From: Saccharopolyspora endophytica
GTDB lineage: Bacteria > Actinomycetota > Actinomycetes > Mycobacteriales > Pseudonocardiaceae
Direction of reading: 5' to 3'
Length of the DNA stretch: 64,000 nt
NCBI RefSeq assembly: GCF_018070075.1
Contig: NZ_JAGPXE010000014.1
Span: forward strand, 62,001-126,000
Under the pieces are notes generated by a model. It made no database searches and had not been told where the DNA came from. It saw nothing but the letters and a program-made list of their open reading frames with translations. Each line of letters begins with the position of its first letter. The stretch's first letter is position 1. Shown in pieces: positions 46,022 to 56,958 of this stretch. Made by a program: the position numbers and the translations under genes.

Positions 46022-47080
46022 TCAGTCCCAGGTGAGCGCCGCGCCCGACTGGTACTCCGTCACCCGGGTCTCGAAGAAGTTCTTCTCCTTCTTCAGGTCC
46101 ATGGTCTCCGACATCCACGGGAACGGGTTGTCGGTCTCGGGGAAGACCGGCTCCAGGCCGAGCTGTGCGCAGCGGCGGTTGGTGATGAACCGCATGTACT
46201 GCTCGCACACCTCGGAGTTCAGCCCGAGCATCCCGCGGGGCATGGTGTCCCGGCCGTAGGCGTTCTCCAGCTCGCACGCCTCGCGGAGCATCGTGCGCGC
46301 CTCCTGCTGGAACTCAGCGGTCCACAGGTGCGGGTTCTCCAGCTTGATCTGATTGATGCAGTCGATGCCGAAGTTCAGGTGGATCGACTCGTCGCGCAGG
46401 ATGTACTGGTACTGCTCGGCGATCCCGACCATCTTGTTCCGCCTGCCGAGCGACAGGATCTGCGCGAACCCGGTGTAGAACCACATGCCCTCGAAGATCA
46501 CGTAGAACGCGATGAGGTCGCGCAGGAACGCCTGATCGGCTTCCGGCGTGCCGGTCGCGAACTCCGGGTTCTCCAGGTTCTGGGTGTAGCGCAGCGCCCA
46601 CGCGTCCTTGTCGGCGATCGACGGGATCTCCCGGTAGGCGTTGAACAGCTCGCCCTCGTCGAGCCCGAGGCTCTCGCAGATGTACTGGAACGTGTGGGTG
46701 TGCACGGCCTCCTCGAACGCCTGCCGCAGCAGGTACTGCCGGCATTCCGGGTTGGTGAGGTGCCGGTAGACCGCGAGCACGATGTTGTTGGCCACCAAGG
46801 ATTCCGCGGTCGCGAAGAACCCGAGGTTGCGCTTGAGCATGGTGCGCTCGTCCTCGGTGAGCCCGTCGCGGGACTTCCACAGCGCGATGTCGGCCTGCAT
46901 CGACACCTCGGTGGGCATCCAGTGGTTGTTGCAGCCCGCGAGGTACTTGTCCCAGGCCCAGCCGTACTTCAGCGGCAGCAGCTGGTTGACGTCCGCCCGG
47001 GAGTTGATCATCGCCTTCTCGGAGACGTCGACCCGCCCGCCGTCGCGGTCGATGGTGCCGAGTCCGGTGGTGGTGCTCAT
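46022..47080 (-). CDS. nrdB: Ribonucleotide reductase small subunit, class Ic-like
   Basis: 352 aa from ATG 47080, with AAGGAG 5 bases upstream, 20 bp after nrdA. The iron-site helices read TAESLVANN, FEEAVHTHTFQY, FEGMWFY and RDESIHLNF. Ligands are E93, E124, H127, E197, E231 and H234. The position of the radical Tyr (E. coli Y122) is F131, and the first ligand (E. coli D84) is Glu. Both changes are diagnostic of the Mn/Fe chlamydial class Ic subunit, whose ligand numbering is offset by exactly 4. The C-terminal segment WMSETMDLKKEKNFF also resembles that protein. It makes the radical used by NrdA. Confidence 0.93.
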   Translation of the reverse strand: MSTTTGLGTIDRDGGRVDVSEKAMINSRADVNQLLPLKYGWAWDKYLAGCNNHWMPTEVSMQADIALWKSRDGLTEDERTMLKRNLGFFATAESLVANNIVLAVYRHLTNPECRQYLLRQAFEEAVHTHTFQYICESLGLDEGELFNAYREIPSIADKDAWALRYTQNLENPEFATGTPEADQAFLRDLIAFYVIFEGMWFYTGFAQILSLGRRNKMVGIAEQYQYILRDESIHLNFGIDCINQIKLENPHLWTAEFQQEARTMLREACELENAYGRDTMPRGMLGLNSEVCEQYMRFITNRRCAQLGLEPVFPETDNPFPWMSETMDLKKEKNFFETRVTEYQSGAALTWD

Positions 47081-47100
47081 GAGCTCCTTCTCCTGGGGGA

Positions 47101-49494
<2,394 letters not shown>

Positions 49495-49505
49495 CGGGAC
49501 TCTCT

Positions 49506-49604
49506 CCTCGCGAGCTCGGAAGGCATGCCCGGAACCGGCGGCAGCACGCGAGGACGCGACGGAAGCGAAGACCATCGCATGTCCGCGTGGACCCTCCCGC
49601 GAGG
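49506..49604 (-). promoter_or_regulatory. Candidate nrdAB expression platform
   Basis: On the transcript, CCTCGCG (49598-49604) is perfectly complementary to CGCGAGG (49506-49512), the ribosome-binding region of nrdA. A strong GC hairpin lies between the aptamer end and this element (about 49612-49635). The same parts in the same order precede metE. Confidence 0.5.
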
Positions 49605-49639
49605 TCCCGGACGGCGCGCACGGGCGTGCGCGCGCCGAT

Positions 49640-49832
49640 GGCAGGTCTTCGGACTCACGGGCGTCCGGTCTCGTCTGCAAGACCGGTCCTACTGGCCGTC
49701 GCTTCCCGGACGCGTGGCGTCCAGTGCGTGATGACGGCGGTCGTTCCCGTTCACCGCTGCGGGGCAGTCCCGGATTCGCACCGGGTTCCCTGTTGCCACA
49801 CCGGACCCGCGCGGGCCCGGTGAACCACCAGC
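49640..49832 (-). promoter_or_regulatory. Cobalamin riboswitch aptamer upstream of nrdAB
   Basis: It carries the same conserved segments as the metE aptamer, ending in AGTCCGAAGACCTGCC. About 193 nt long, it occupies the 410-bp gap before nrdA. In one block of 61 nt (from AGGGAACCCGG to GCCGTCAT) it differs from the metE copy at a single base. B12 should repress the B12-independent reductase. Confidence 0.95.
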
Positions 49833-49904
49833 GAGCGACACTCTACATCTTGGGTCTGACTCGTCCACCGACACCAACATGGGCGTGTCGGCGGGAGAAA
49901 TGAG

Positions 49905-51320
49905 TCACTTCCCGAACCACGTCGACAGGTGGGGGAGGAGGTCCTGCTGATCGTGTCCGACCCATGCCACGTGACCGTCCGGGCGCAGCAGGACGGCGGG
50001 CGCGTCGAGCTCGTCGCCGACGCCGACGTGATCGACCCGGTCGGCCCAGCCCTCGACCGAGAGCTCGCCGGTCCGGTCGAGCAGCAGTCCGCGCCCGGCT
50101 CGCATCAGCTCGTAGAGGCGACCCGGCCCGAGCTCGAGGTCGCGCATGCGCCTGCCGATCAGGTCGTGCTCCCCGCCGAAGTCGTAGCGCACGTCCAGCG
50201 CGATGATCTTCTCGGTCAGGTGCCGGTTGACCTCGTCGAAGTCCATCAGCTCCGACACCAACCGCCGCACCGCCCGCGCGCCCGGCTCAGTGGACATCAG
50301 CTGCATCTGCGCGCGCGTGTTGTCCAGGACGGCGGCGGCCACCGGGTGCCGTTCGTCCTGGTAGCTGTCGAGCAGATCGCCCGGTGCCCACCCTGCGATC
50401 TCCGCGGCGAGCTTCCAGCCGAGGTTGAACGCGTCCTGGAGACCGAGGTTGAGCCCCTGGCCGCCGACCGGCGGGTGGATGTGCGCGGCATCGCCCGCGA
50501 GCAGCACGCGGCCCGAGCGGTAGCGCTCGGCCTGCCGGGTCGCGTCGCCGATGCGCGCGAGGCGGCGAGGGGAGTGCGCGCCGAAGTCGGTGCCCGCGAT
50601 CGCCTCCAGCCGGCCGGTGAGCTCGTCGAGGCTCGGCGGTGTCGAGCGGTCCTCGGCCACACCGTCCGCGGGCACCACGACCCGGGACCACTCGCCGTCG
50701 AGAGGGCCGACGCCGAACCGCTTCTGGGTCTTGCGGACCTCGTCGGTCACCGCGGCCATCGTCTCCGGCGACGCGGTCACCTTCACCTCGCCGAGCAGCG
50801 TGTCCACTCTGGACGGTTCGCCGGGGAACCCGATGCAGCACAGCTTGCGCACGGTGCTGCGACCGCCGTCGCACCCGACGAGGTAGCGCGCCCGCAGCCG
50901 CGAGCCGTCTGCGAGCTCGGCGGTCACCCCGTCCTCGTCCTGATCGAGCCCGACCAGCTCGCAGCCGCGTCGGACGTCAACTCCCAGCTCCGCGGCTCGC
51001 TCGGCCAGCAGCCGCTCGGTCGTGGTCTGCGGGATGCCCAGCACGTAGCCGTGCGCGGTGTCCAGCCGCTCGGGCGCGGGCTTGGAGATGGCGGCGAAGA
51101 ACCCTCCGAGCGGGTACTTCGTCCCTTCGGCCAGGAACCGCTCCAGCATGTCCCGCTGGTCCAGGACCTCGATGCTGCGCACGTGCAGACCCAACGCGCG
51201 CACGAAGTCCGTGGGTTCTGCGGCCTTGTCCACCACGACCACGCCCACCCCGTGCAGCCGCAGCTCCGCCGCCAGCATCAGACCGGTCGGACCGGCACCG
51301 GCGACAACAACGTCGATCAT
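49905..51320 (-). CDS. FAD-dependent aromatic hydroxylase, Rox (rifampin monooxygenase)-like
   Basis: 471 aa. The FAD motif GAGPTG is at 8-13, followed by the p-hydroxybenzoate-hydroxylase-type DG motif GCDGGRSTVRK and GDAAHIHPPVGGQGLN. The N-terminal stretch LGLHVRSIEVLDQRDMLERF and the total length match rifampin monooxygenases of the Rox/Iri group, which inactivate rifamycins, but polyketide-tailoring hydroxylases also fit. Whether it acts on rifamycin is not shown. It is a single gene next to the nrdAB leader. Confidence 0.8.
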   Translation of the reverse strand: MIDVVVAGAGPTGLMLAAELRLHGVGVVVVDKAAEPTDFVRALGLHVRSIEVLDQRDMLERFLAEGTKYPLGGFFAAISKPAPERLDTAHGYVLGIPQTTTERLLAERAAELGVDVRRGCELVGLDQDEDGVTAELADGSRLRARYLVGCDGGRSTVRKLCCIGFPGEPSRVDTLLGEVKVTASPETMAAVTDEVRKTQKRFGVGPLDGEWSRVVVPADGVAEDRSTPPSLDELTGRLEAIAGTDFGAHSPRRLARIGDATRQAERYRSGRVLLAGDAAHIHPPVGGQGLNLGLQDAFNLGWKLAAEIAGWAPGDLLDSYQDERHPVAAAVLDNTRAQMQLMSTEPGARAVRRLVSELMDFDEVNRHLTEKIIALDVRYDFGGEHDLIGRRMRDLELGPGRLYELMRAGRGLLLDRTGELSVEGWADRVDHVGVGDELDAPAVLLRPDGHVAWVGHDQQDLLPHLSTWFGK

Positions 51321-51469
51321 CTTTCAACCCCCGGTCACACCGTGCCGCGAAGTCATCATCTTCGCAGCTCACGGCTTCAGGTCGGAGATTCTGCGGCATG
51401 CCCGGGGGCTTGCCGCAAGCCCCCGGGTGCGCTATACGTTGAGTACGGCGGGGAAACAGCGCCACTGCG

Positions 51470-51856
51470 TCACCGGGCTTGGAACAGCTCCACCACGTTG
51501 CCCGACGGATCGCGCAGCAGGACCTGCTGACCGCCCGGACCGCTGATGACGTCATTGCGGAAATCAACACCTTCGGCGCGCAGCCGATCCACCTCGGCGG
51601 CGAGGTCGTCGACGATGAGGTGGATGCGGTTCCAGCCGCCGGGCCCGGGGACCGCGCCGTCCGGCATCGCCCGGCCCGCCGAGCTGGTCGGACCGCTCAG
51701 CAGCAATCGGAGGTCACCCCTCGTGACGTCGGCGAACGCCGGCGCGAAGTCGTTGCGGACGGTGAAGCCGAGATGGCGCGCGTAGAAGTCGACGGCCTTG
51801 TCGACGTCATCGACCATGTACCTGACGCTGACGAAACCACTGGCGTTGTCGGCCAT
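51470..51856 (-). CDS. VOC family protein
   Basis: 128 aa from ATG 51856, with AAGGAGGAG 4 bases upstream. A single glyoxalase/bleomycin-resistance-type module: FVSVRYMVDDVDKAVDFYAR, then NRIHLIVDDL and LLRDPSGNVVELF. The reaction is unknown. It is divergent from an ECF41-type sigma factor gene across 78 bp, and such sigma factors commonly control a neighbouring enzyme gene. Confidence 0.85.
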   Translation of the reverse strand: MADNASGFVSVRYMVDDVDKAVDFYARHLGFTVRNDFAPAFADVTRGDLRLLLSGPTSSAGRAMPDGAVPGPGGWNRIHLIVDDLAAEVDRLRAEGVDFRNDVISGPGGQQVLLRDPSGNVVELFQAR

Positions 51857-51934
51857 GGTCTCCTCCTTCGTGGTCACATCCTGCGGATCGGTGGGTTCAC
51901 AGTGATGAGCCCGGCCGGAGGGACGGTGTGACAG

Positions 51935-52825
51935 GTGGCGGAAGACGATCGGCTCGCTCAGCGGTTCGAGCAGCAGCGAGGGCAGCTGCGCGCGGTGGCC
52001 TACCGGATGCTCGGATCCGTGACCGACGCCGAGGACGCGGTGCAGAACGCCTGGCTGCGCCTCAGCCGAGCCGAGCCCGACGAGATCGCCAACCTCGGTG
52101 GCTGGCTGACCACGGTCGTCGCTCGCGAAGCGCTGCACCTGCTGCGGTCGCGCCGGCGCCGCCGCGAGGAGCTCGTCGACACCGACGCCACCCCGCTGCC
52201 GGATCCCGTGGTCTCCGCGGTCGAGGGCGAGGACCCGGAGCAGCGGGCGCTGATCGCCGACTCGGTCAGCCTCGCGCTGCTCGTGGTGCTGGAGTCGCTC
52301 AGCCCGGCCGAGCGGTTGGCCTTCGTGCTGCACGACATGTTCGACCTGCCCTTCGAGGAGGTCGCGCGACTGGTGGACCGCACCCCGGTGGCGGCCCGGC
52401 AGCTCGCGAGTCGCGCGCGGCGACGCGTCCGCGGCGCCGCGCCACCGACTCCCGACCAGGACATCGGCAGGCAGCGCGCGATCGTGGACGCGTTCTTCAC
52501 CGCCGCGAACGCCGGCGACTTCAACGCGCTGGTGCGGTTGCTCGCCCCGGACGTCATCTTCCGCGCCGACTACGGCGGTGAGAGGCCGCCCGCGGTGTAC
52601 CGAGGGGCGGAGACGATCGCCCGGCAGTCCCGGGCGAGTCGCGGCGCGGAAATTCACCCGGTGCTCGTCAACGGCCTGCCCGGCGTGGTCACCGCCCGGT
52701 CCGGCCGCCCGGTGTCGGTCATGGCGTTCACCGTGGTGGACGGCCGCATCGCGGAGATCGACGGCATCCGCGACACCGACCGGGTGAAGCGACTGACAGC
52801 AGGAGTCGTCCGGTTCGGCGAATGA
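51935..52825 (+). CDS. ECF41/SigJ-type sigma factor with SnoaL-like domain
   Basis: 296 aa from GTG 51935. Sigma region 2 is YRMLGSVTDAEDAVQNAWLR, and region 4 is LSPAERLAFVLHDMFDLPFEEVARLV with a following HTH. The C-terminal 120 residues are a SnoaL-like extension with DYGGERPPAVYRG in place of the usual DGGGK-type motif. In ECF41 factors the extension controls activity without an anti-sigma factor. TGTGACA (the complement of the ECF41 -35 element TGTCACA) overlaps its start codon, so the divergent VOC gene may be its target. Confidence 0.88.
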   Translation: MAEDDRLAQRFEQQRGQLRAVAYRMLGSVTDAEDAVQNAWLRLSRAEPDEIANLGGWLTTVVAREALHLLRSRRRRREELVDTDATPLPDPVVSAVEGEDPEQRALIADSVSLALLVVLESLSPAERLAFVLHDMFDLPFEEVARLVDRTPVAARQLASRARRRVRGAAPPTPDQDIGRQRAIVDAFFTAANAGDFNALVRLLAPDVIFRADYGGERPPAVYRGAETIARQSRASRGAEIHPVLVNGLPGVVTARSGRPVSVMAFTVVDGRIAEIDGIRDTDRVKRLTAGVVRFGE

Positions 52826-52844
52826 CCAACCGAACCTGCAACCG

Positions 52845-53354
52845 CTAGAACGCCTCTCGCTGAATTCGCCCCACGATCTCATCCAGGGTGAGCGTCTCGG
52901 AGACAGTGCGTTCGTCGATCAGGTCGAGCCGACCCGCCTGGTCGAACCACTCGCTCATCTCCGCGGCCCCGAACTCCGCGGATTGCGGTCGCGTCGCGTG
53001 CCGCCGCAAGGTCTCCGACCAGCTGATGTCGAAGTAGTAGAAGGAGCTCCGGCCCGCGTGGTCGTCGCGGAGGGAACGCAGCATCGCCCCGTAGCGGGCG
53101 GCCGACAGGATTCCTTCGAGGATCACGTGGAATCCGCGATCCAGCGCGAACCGCACGGTGTTCGAGATCAACTCGATGTTCGCCCCACCAGGCCGATCGC
53201 GCTCGCGCAGCAGGATCCGGCGCAGGTAGTCCTGCTCCACCAAGGCCACGCCGCGCCCTGCTCGCCGACGCAATTCCCGCGCCGCAGAGGACTTCCCAGC
53301 ACCGGAAGGCCCGCGAAGAACGATCAGCCGAGTGCCGTGGTCACCGGTTCTCAT
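52845..53354 (-). CDS. P-loop NTPase/small-molecule kinase
   Basis: 169 aa from ATG 53354. The Walker A motif GPSGAGKSS is at 15-23. A DY following a hydrophobic strand (VALVEQDYLRR) and a lid-like RHATRP segment suggest a kinase of the adenylylsulfate/zeta-toxin-like group. The acceptor is unknown. It overlaps the upstream VOC gene by 4 bp. Confidence 0.8.
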   Translation of the reverse strand: MRTGDHGTRLIVLRGPSGAGKSSAARELRRRAGRGVALVEQDYLRRILLRERDRPGGANIELISNTVRFALDRGFHVILEGILSAARYGAMLRSLRDDHAGRSSFYYFDISWSETLRRHATRPQSAEFGAAEMSEWFDQAGRLDLIDERTVSETLTLDEIVGRIQREAF

Positions 53355-53785
53355 GGGCGCGGACCGGGGCCCACGCAGAACTCGTTGCCCTCCGGATCCG
53401 CCATGACCACGTGGTGTCCTTCCGCTGTGTCCAAGACGGTGGCCCCCGCAGCTAGCAGGCGGTCGGCTTCGGCCCGGACCCTCGCCCACCTCTCGTCGTC
53501 GGTGCCGTGCCCGGGGACCCGGATGTCGAGGTGCAGGCGGTTCTTCGCCGTCTTGGGTTCGGGCACCTTCAGGATCGACAGACGCGGACCGGTGCCGTCG
53601 GGCGACCGGAGCCATGCGCCGTCATCGTCGGAGCCCTCGGGTTCGCCGAAGCTGGCGAGCCACTCCGCTCGGGTCGCGAACGGTGCGGGCGGTGGTTCGT
53701 CGACGTAGCCCAGCGCGGTCTTGTAGAACGCGGCCAGGACCGCGGCGTTGGCGCAGTCGAGCGTCAGGTCGAAACCGATGTCCAT
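53351..53785 (-). CDS. VOC family protein (glyoxalase-like)
   Basis: 144 aa from ATG 53785. One VOC-type module (FDLTLDCANAAVLAAFYKTA, RLHLDIRVPG, HHVVMADPEGNEFCV), as in many actinobacterial glyoxalase-like proteins. It is first in a two-gene operon with the P-loop kinase. Function is unknown. Confidence 0.85.
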   Translation of the reverse strand: MDIGFDLTLDCANAAVLAAFYKTALGYVDEPPPAPFATRAEWLASFGEPEGSDDDGAWLRSPDGTGPRLSILKVPEPKTAKNRLHLDIRVPGHGTDDERWARVRAEADRLLAAGATVLDTAEGHHVVMADPEGNEFCVGPGPRP

Positions 53786-53934
53786 GCCGGGACCGTACCG
53801 GCGATGTCCGACATCTCAGCTGCGCTCGGCCGAGTCCGCGTCGCAGCGGAGTCAGGGCGGTGCCGCGTCGAGCCGCGTCTCGGGCCTTCTTCGAAGTCCT
53901 CGCCTGGCAAGGAGAACCGGGTGGGACGGGTGAG

Positions 53935-54312
53935 TTACCGGGCGCTGCGGAAGTTGTCTGCTGGGACGCGGAGGGTTTCTCCGGTGGTGGCGGTGATCTC
54001 GACGGCGTCGGGGAGCCAGGTGACCTCGCGGAGGGCCGGGGGTTCGGAGCCGAAGGCGAGTGCGACGGGGTAGTAGTAGGACGCGGCGTCGGGGCCCAGG
54101 CGGAGTTCGTAGCGGGTGTCGGTGACCGTGCGGATCTTCATCAGGTAGAGGTCGCTGGACCACCGCGCGCCCGAGTGCTCGTAGGTCACGCCGGCGTCCC
54201 CGGAGGTCTCGCGGTGCAGCACCTGAGTGCGCAGCGTGATCGACGGACCCACGAGGAGGATCGCGGCCAGCAGCGCGGCCGACACGGCGACGATCGAGAA
54301 CGTCCTGCGCAC
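53935..54312 (-). CDS. Membrane-anchored protein of unknown function
   Basis: 125 aa from GTG 54312. One N-terminal helix (FSIVAVSAALLAAILLVG) is followed by a beta-rich extracytoplasmic part with many Thr and Tyr residues. No lipobox is seen. No family is recognised. It lies 56 bp downstream of the SDR gene stop and could be co-transcribed with that operon. Confidence 0.55.
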   Translation of the reverse strand: MRRTFSIVAVSAALLAAILLVGPSITLRTQVLHRETSGDAGVTYEHSGARWSSDLYLMKIRTVTDTRYELRLGPDAASYYYPVALAFGSEPPALREVTWLPDAVEITATTGETLRVPADNFRSAR

Positions 54313-54368
54313 CGGCGGGAGTATGCCAGCGGTGGGGCCCGCGCCGACGCGCGGACCCCACCGGCCGG

Positions 54369-55127
54369 TCAGTGGATGTGCGAGCCGCCGTTGATGTCGT
54401 AGGTGACACCGGTGAGGTAGCCCGATTCCGGTCGGCACAGGAACGCGACGACGTCGGCGACGTCGGAAACCCGACCGGCGCGGCGAGTCGGGATGTCGGC
54501 GATCATCGCGGCCTTGCGCTCCGGGTCGAGCTTGCCCGCCGTGATGTCGGTGTCGATCAGGCCCGGGGCCACCGAGTTCACCGTGACACCCGACGGGCCC
54601 AGTTCGCGGGCCAGCGCGCGGGAGAACCCGAGCAGCCCGGCCTTGGCCGCCGAGTAGGCGACACCGCCGAAGACCCCGCCGCCGCGCTCCGCCGACACCG
54701 ACGAGAGGTTCACGACGCGTCCGAAGCCCCGCTCGGCCATGCCACCGACGACCCGCTTGGTCATCAGGTAGCTGCCCCGGACGTTGACCTCGAAGACGTG
54801 GTCCCACTCCTCGTCGGAGACCTCCAGGAACGGGACGGGGGAGGTGATTCCGGCGTTGTTGACCAGCGCGCCGATCTCCGGCAGTTCCGACTCGACGACG
54901 GACACGGCGGCGTCCACGGCAACCTTGTCGGTCACGTCGCAGCCCGCGCTGACCGCGGCCACGCCGTGCGCCTCGGCGACGGCGTTGGCGGTGTCCTTCG
55001 CGCTGGCCTCGTCGAGGTCGAGGACGGCGATGTTCCAGCCCTGCCCGGCCAGCGCGTGCGCGATGCCCTGCCCGATGCCGCGGCGCGAACCGGCTCCGGT
55101 GACGATGGCTGTGCGGTTGTCGGTCAT
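54369..55127 (-). CDS. Short-chain dehydrogenase/reductase
   Basis: 252 aa. The cofactor motif TGAGSRRGIG is at 10-19, NNAG in LVNNAGIT, and the active site is Ser in NLSSVS and YSAAK. It is a classical SDR, probably reducing or oxidising a sugar or polyol using NAD(P). It is the last gene of the transporter/transketolase operon. Confidence 0.88.
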   Translation of the reverse strand: MTDNRTAIVTGAGSRRGIGQGIAHALAGQGWNIAVLDLDEASAKDTANAVAEAHGVAAVSAGCDVTDKVAVDAAVSVVESELPEIGALVNNAGITSPVPFLEVSDEEWDHVFEVNVRGSYLMTKRVVGGMAERGFGRVVNLSSVSAERGGGVFGGVAYSAAKAGLLGFSRALARELGPSGVTVNSVAPGLIDTDITAGKLDPERKAAMIADIPTRRAGRVSDVADVVAFLCRPESGYLTGVTYDINGGSHIH

Positions 55128-55144
55128 GCGATCTCCTTGGTGGG

Positions 55145-56134
55145 TCAGCCGAGCTCGGTGAGCACGCGCTCGCGGATCTGCGGCACCGAGAGCCCGTAGC
55201 GGTCGTGCAGCGTGGGCAGCGCGCCCGCGGCCAGGAACTCGTCGGGCAGGCCGATCGGCACGATGCGCTCGCCCACCCCGGCGAAGGCCAGGCAGGACGC
55301 CACGGACTCGGCCAGACCCCCGACGACCGTGTGGTTCTCCAACGTCACCACCAGCCGGTCCCGTCCGACGGCGGCCAGGATCGCCTGCCGGTCGAGGGGT
55401 TTGATGGTCGGCACGTGCAGCACGGCCACGTCGACGTGATCAGTGGCGAGCTCGGCGGCGGCCGACAGTGCGCGCATCGTCATCAGCCCGCTGGAGATCA
55501 TCAGCACGTCCCGCCCGGTGCGCAGCTCAGCGGCCTTTCCCAGCTGGAAGCGGTAGTCGTACTCGTCGAGCACCGTCGGCACCGCGCCGCGCAGCAGCCG
55601 CAGGTAGGTGGGGCCGGGGGAATCGGCCAGCTGCGGCACCGCCTGCTCGATGTCCACCGAGTCGCACGGGTCCACGATGGTCAGCCCCGGGACGCCGCGC
55701 AGGATCGCGACGTCCTCGGTGGCCTGGTGGCTCGGTCCGTAACCGGTGGTCAGCCCCGGAAGTCCGCCGATGACGTTGACGTTGAGCCCCGGCTCGGCGA
55801 TGTCCAGGCACAGGAAGTCGTAGGCGCGCCGGGTCGCGAACACCGAGTAGGTCGAGGCGAAGGGAGTCAGTCCGACCTCGGCCATTCCCGCGGCCGCCGC
55901 CAGCAGCGACTGCTCGGCCATGCCCATCTGGAAGAACCGCTCCGGGTGGGCGTCGCGGAAGACGTGCATGTCGGTGTACTTGGCGAGATCCGCTGAGAGC
56001 CCCACGACGTCCTGGCGCTGCTCGGCGAGTCCGGCGAGCGCGTGCCCGAACGGGGCCTTGGTGGTCTTCTGGCCCTCGTCGGCGAACGAGGCGATCATCG
56101 CCGACGTGGTGGCCTTCTTGGTCGCGGTCGTCAT
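55145..56134 (-). CDS. Transketolase C-terminal subunit
   Basis: 329 aa from ATG 56134. It contains the pyrimidine-binding domain with FQMGMAEQSLLAAAAGMAEVGLT, where the catalytic Glu activates thiamine diphosphate, and the C-terminal domain with ENHTVVGGL. It pairs with the subunit encoded immediately before it, with a 4-bp overlap. Confidence 0.9.
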   Translation of the reverse strand: MTTATKKATTSAMIASFADEGQKTTKAPFGHALAGLAEQRQDVVGLSADLAKYTDMHVFRDAHPERFFQMGMAEQSLLAAAAGMAEVGLTPFASTYSVFATRRAYDFLCLDIAEPGLNVNVIGGLPGLTTGYGPSHQATEDVAILRGVPGLTIVDPCDSVDIEQAVPQLADSPGPTYLRLLRGAVPTVLDEYDYRFQLGKAAELRTGRDVLMISSGLMTMRALSAAAELATDHVDVAVLHVPTIKPLDRQAILAAVGRDRLVVTLENHTVVGGLAESVASCLAFAGVGERIVPIGLPDEFLAAGALPTLHDRYGLSVPQIRERVLTELG

Positions 56135-56958
56135 GCGCCGGCCTCCTGCAGGTGGTCGCGTGCCAGTTGCCACTCGTGCGGTTCGACCCGCATGAAGTGC
56201 GCCTTCTCCCTGGTTTCCAAGAACGGGACGCCTCGGCCGACCCGGGTGTCGCAGATCAGCACCGACGGCGAACCCCGGTGCTCGCGCAGCTCGTCCAGCG
56301 CTGCGACCAGGGCGTCGATGTCGTTGCCGTCGACGCGGACGGCGTTCCAGCCGAAGGACTCCCACTTGGCCTGGATCGGCTCGGTGCGCAGCACGTCGAC
56401 CGTCGGGCCGTCGGCCTGCAGCGCGTTGACGTCGACGAGGACGATCAGGTTGTCCAACCCGTGGTGCGAGGCGGCCAGCGCCGCCTCCCAGGTGGAACCC
56501 TCGTCCAGCTCGCCGTCCGAGAGCAGGTTGTAGACCCGAGCCGGATTCCCCTTGTGGCGCAAGCCGATCGACATCCCGACGGCCACGCCGAGCCCGTGCC
56601 CGAGCGAGCCACCGGAGATCTCCACGCCGGGCGTGTAGCTGGCCATGGCCGACATCGGCAGCCGCGAGTCGTCGGCGGCGTAGGTCTGCAGCTCGTCGGT
56701 GTCGATCACCCCGGCCTCGGCCAGCGCCGCGTACAGCGCGATCGCGTAGTGGCCGATGGACAGCAGGAACCGGTCGCGGTCCTCCCACTCCGGATCGTCG
56801 GGCTGGAACCGCAGCTGGTCGGAGTACATCACCGCCAGCACGTCGGCGACCCCGAGCGCCTGGGCGATGTAGCCCTGGCCCTGGAGTTCGCCCATGTCCA
56901 GGGCGTTCTTGCGGATGCGGCGCGCCGACTCCGCGATCCTGCGCGTTCGATCAGACAA
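56131..56958 (-). CDS. Transketolase N-terminal subunit
   Basis: 275 aa. A TTG at 56958 is chosen because a perfect AAGGAGG lies about 6 bases upstream, inside the end of the MFS gene. The thiamine diphosphate motif is SDGELDEGSTWEAAL then VLVDVN. GSLGHGLGVAVGMSIG is the pyrophosphate-contacting segment. The split subunits resemble the AptA/AptB type that acts on branched-sugar phosphates and other special-purpose transketolases. Confidence 0.88.
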   Translation of the reverse strand: MSDRTRRIAESARRIRKNALDMGELQGQGYIAQALGVADVLAVMYSDQLRFQPDDPEWEDRDRFLLSIGHYAIALYAALAEAGVIDTDELQTYAADDSRLPMSAMASYTPGVEISGGSLGHGLGVAVGMSIGLRHKGNPARVYNLLSDGELDEGSTWEAALAASHHGLDNLIVLVDVNALQADGPTVDVLRTEPIQAKWESFGWNAVRVDGNDIDALVAALDELREHRGSPSVLICDTRVGRGVPFLETREKAHFMRVEPHEWQLARDHLQEAGA

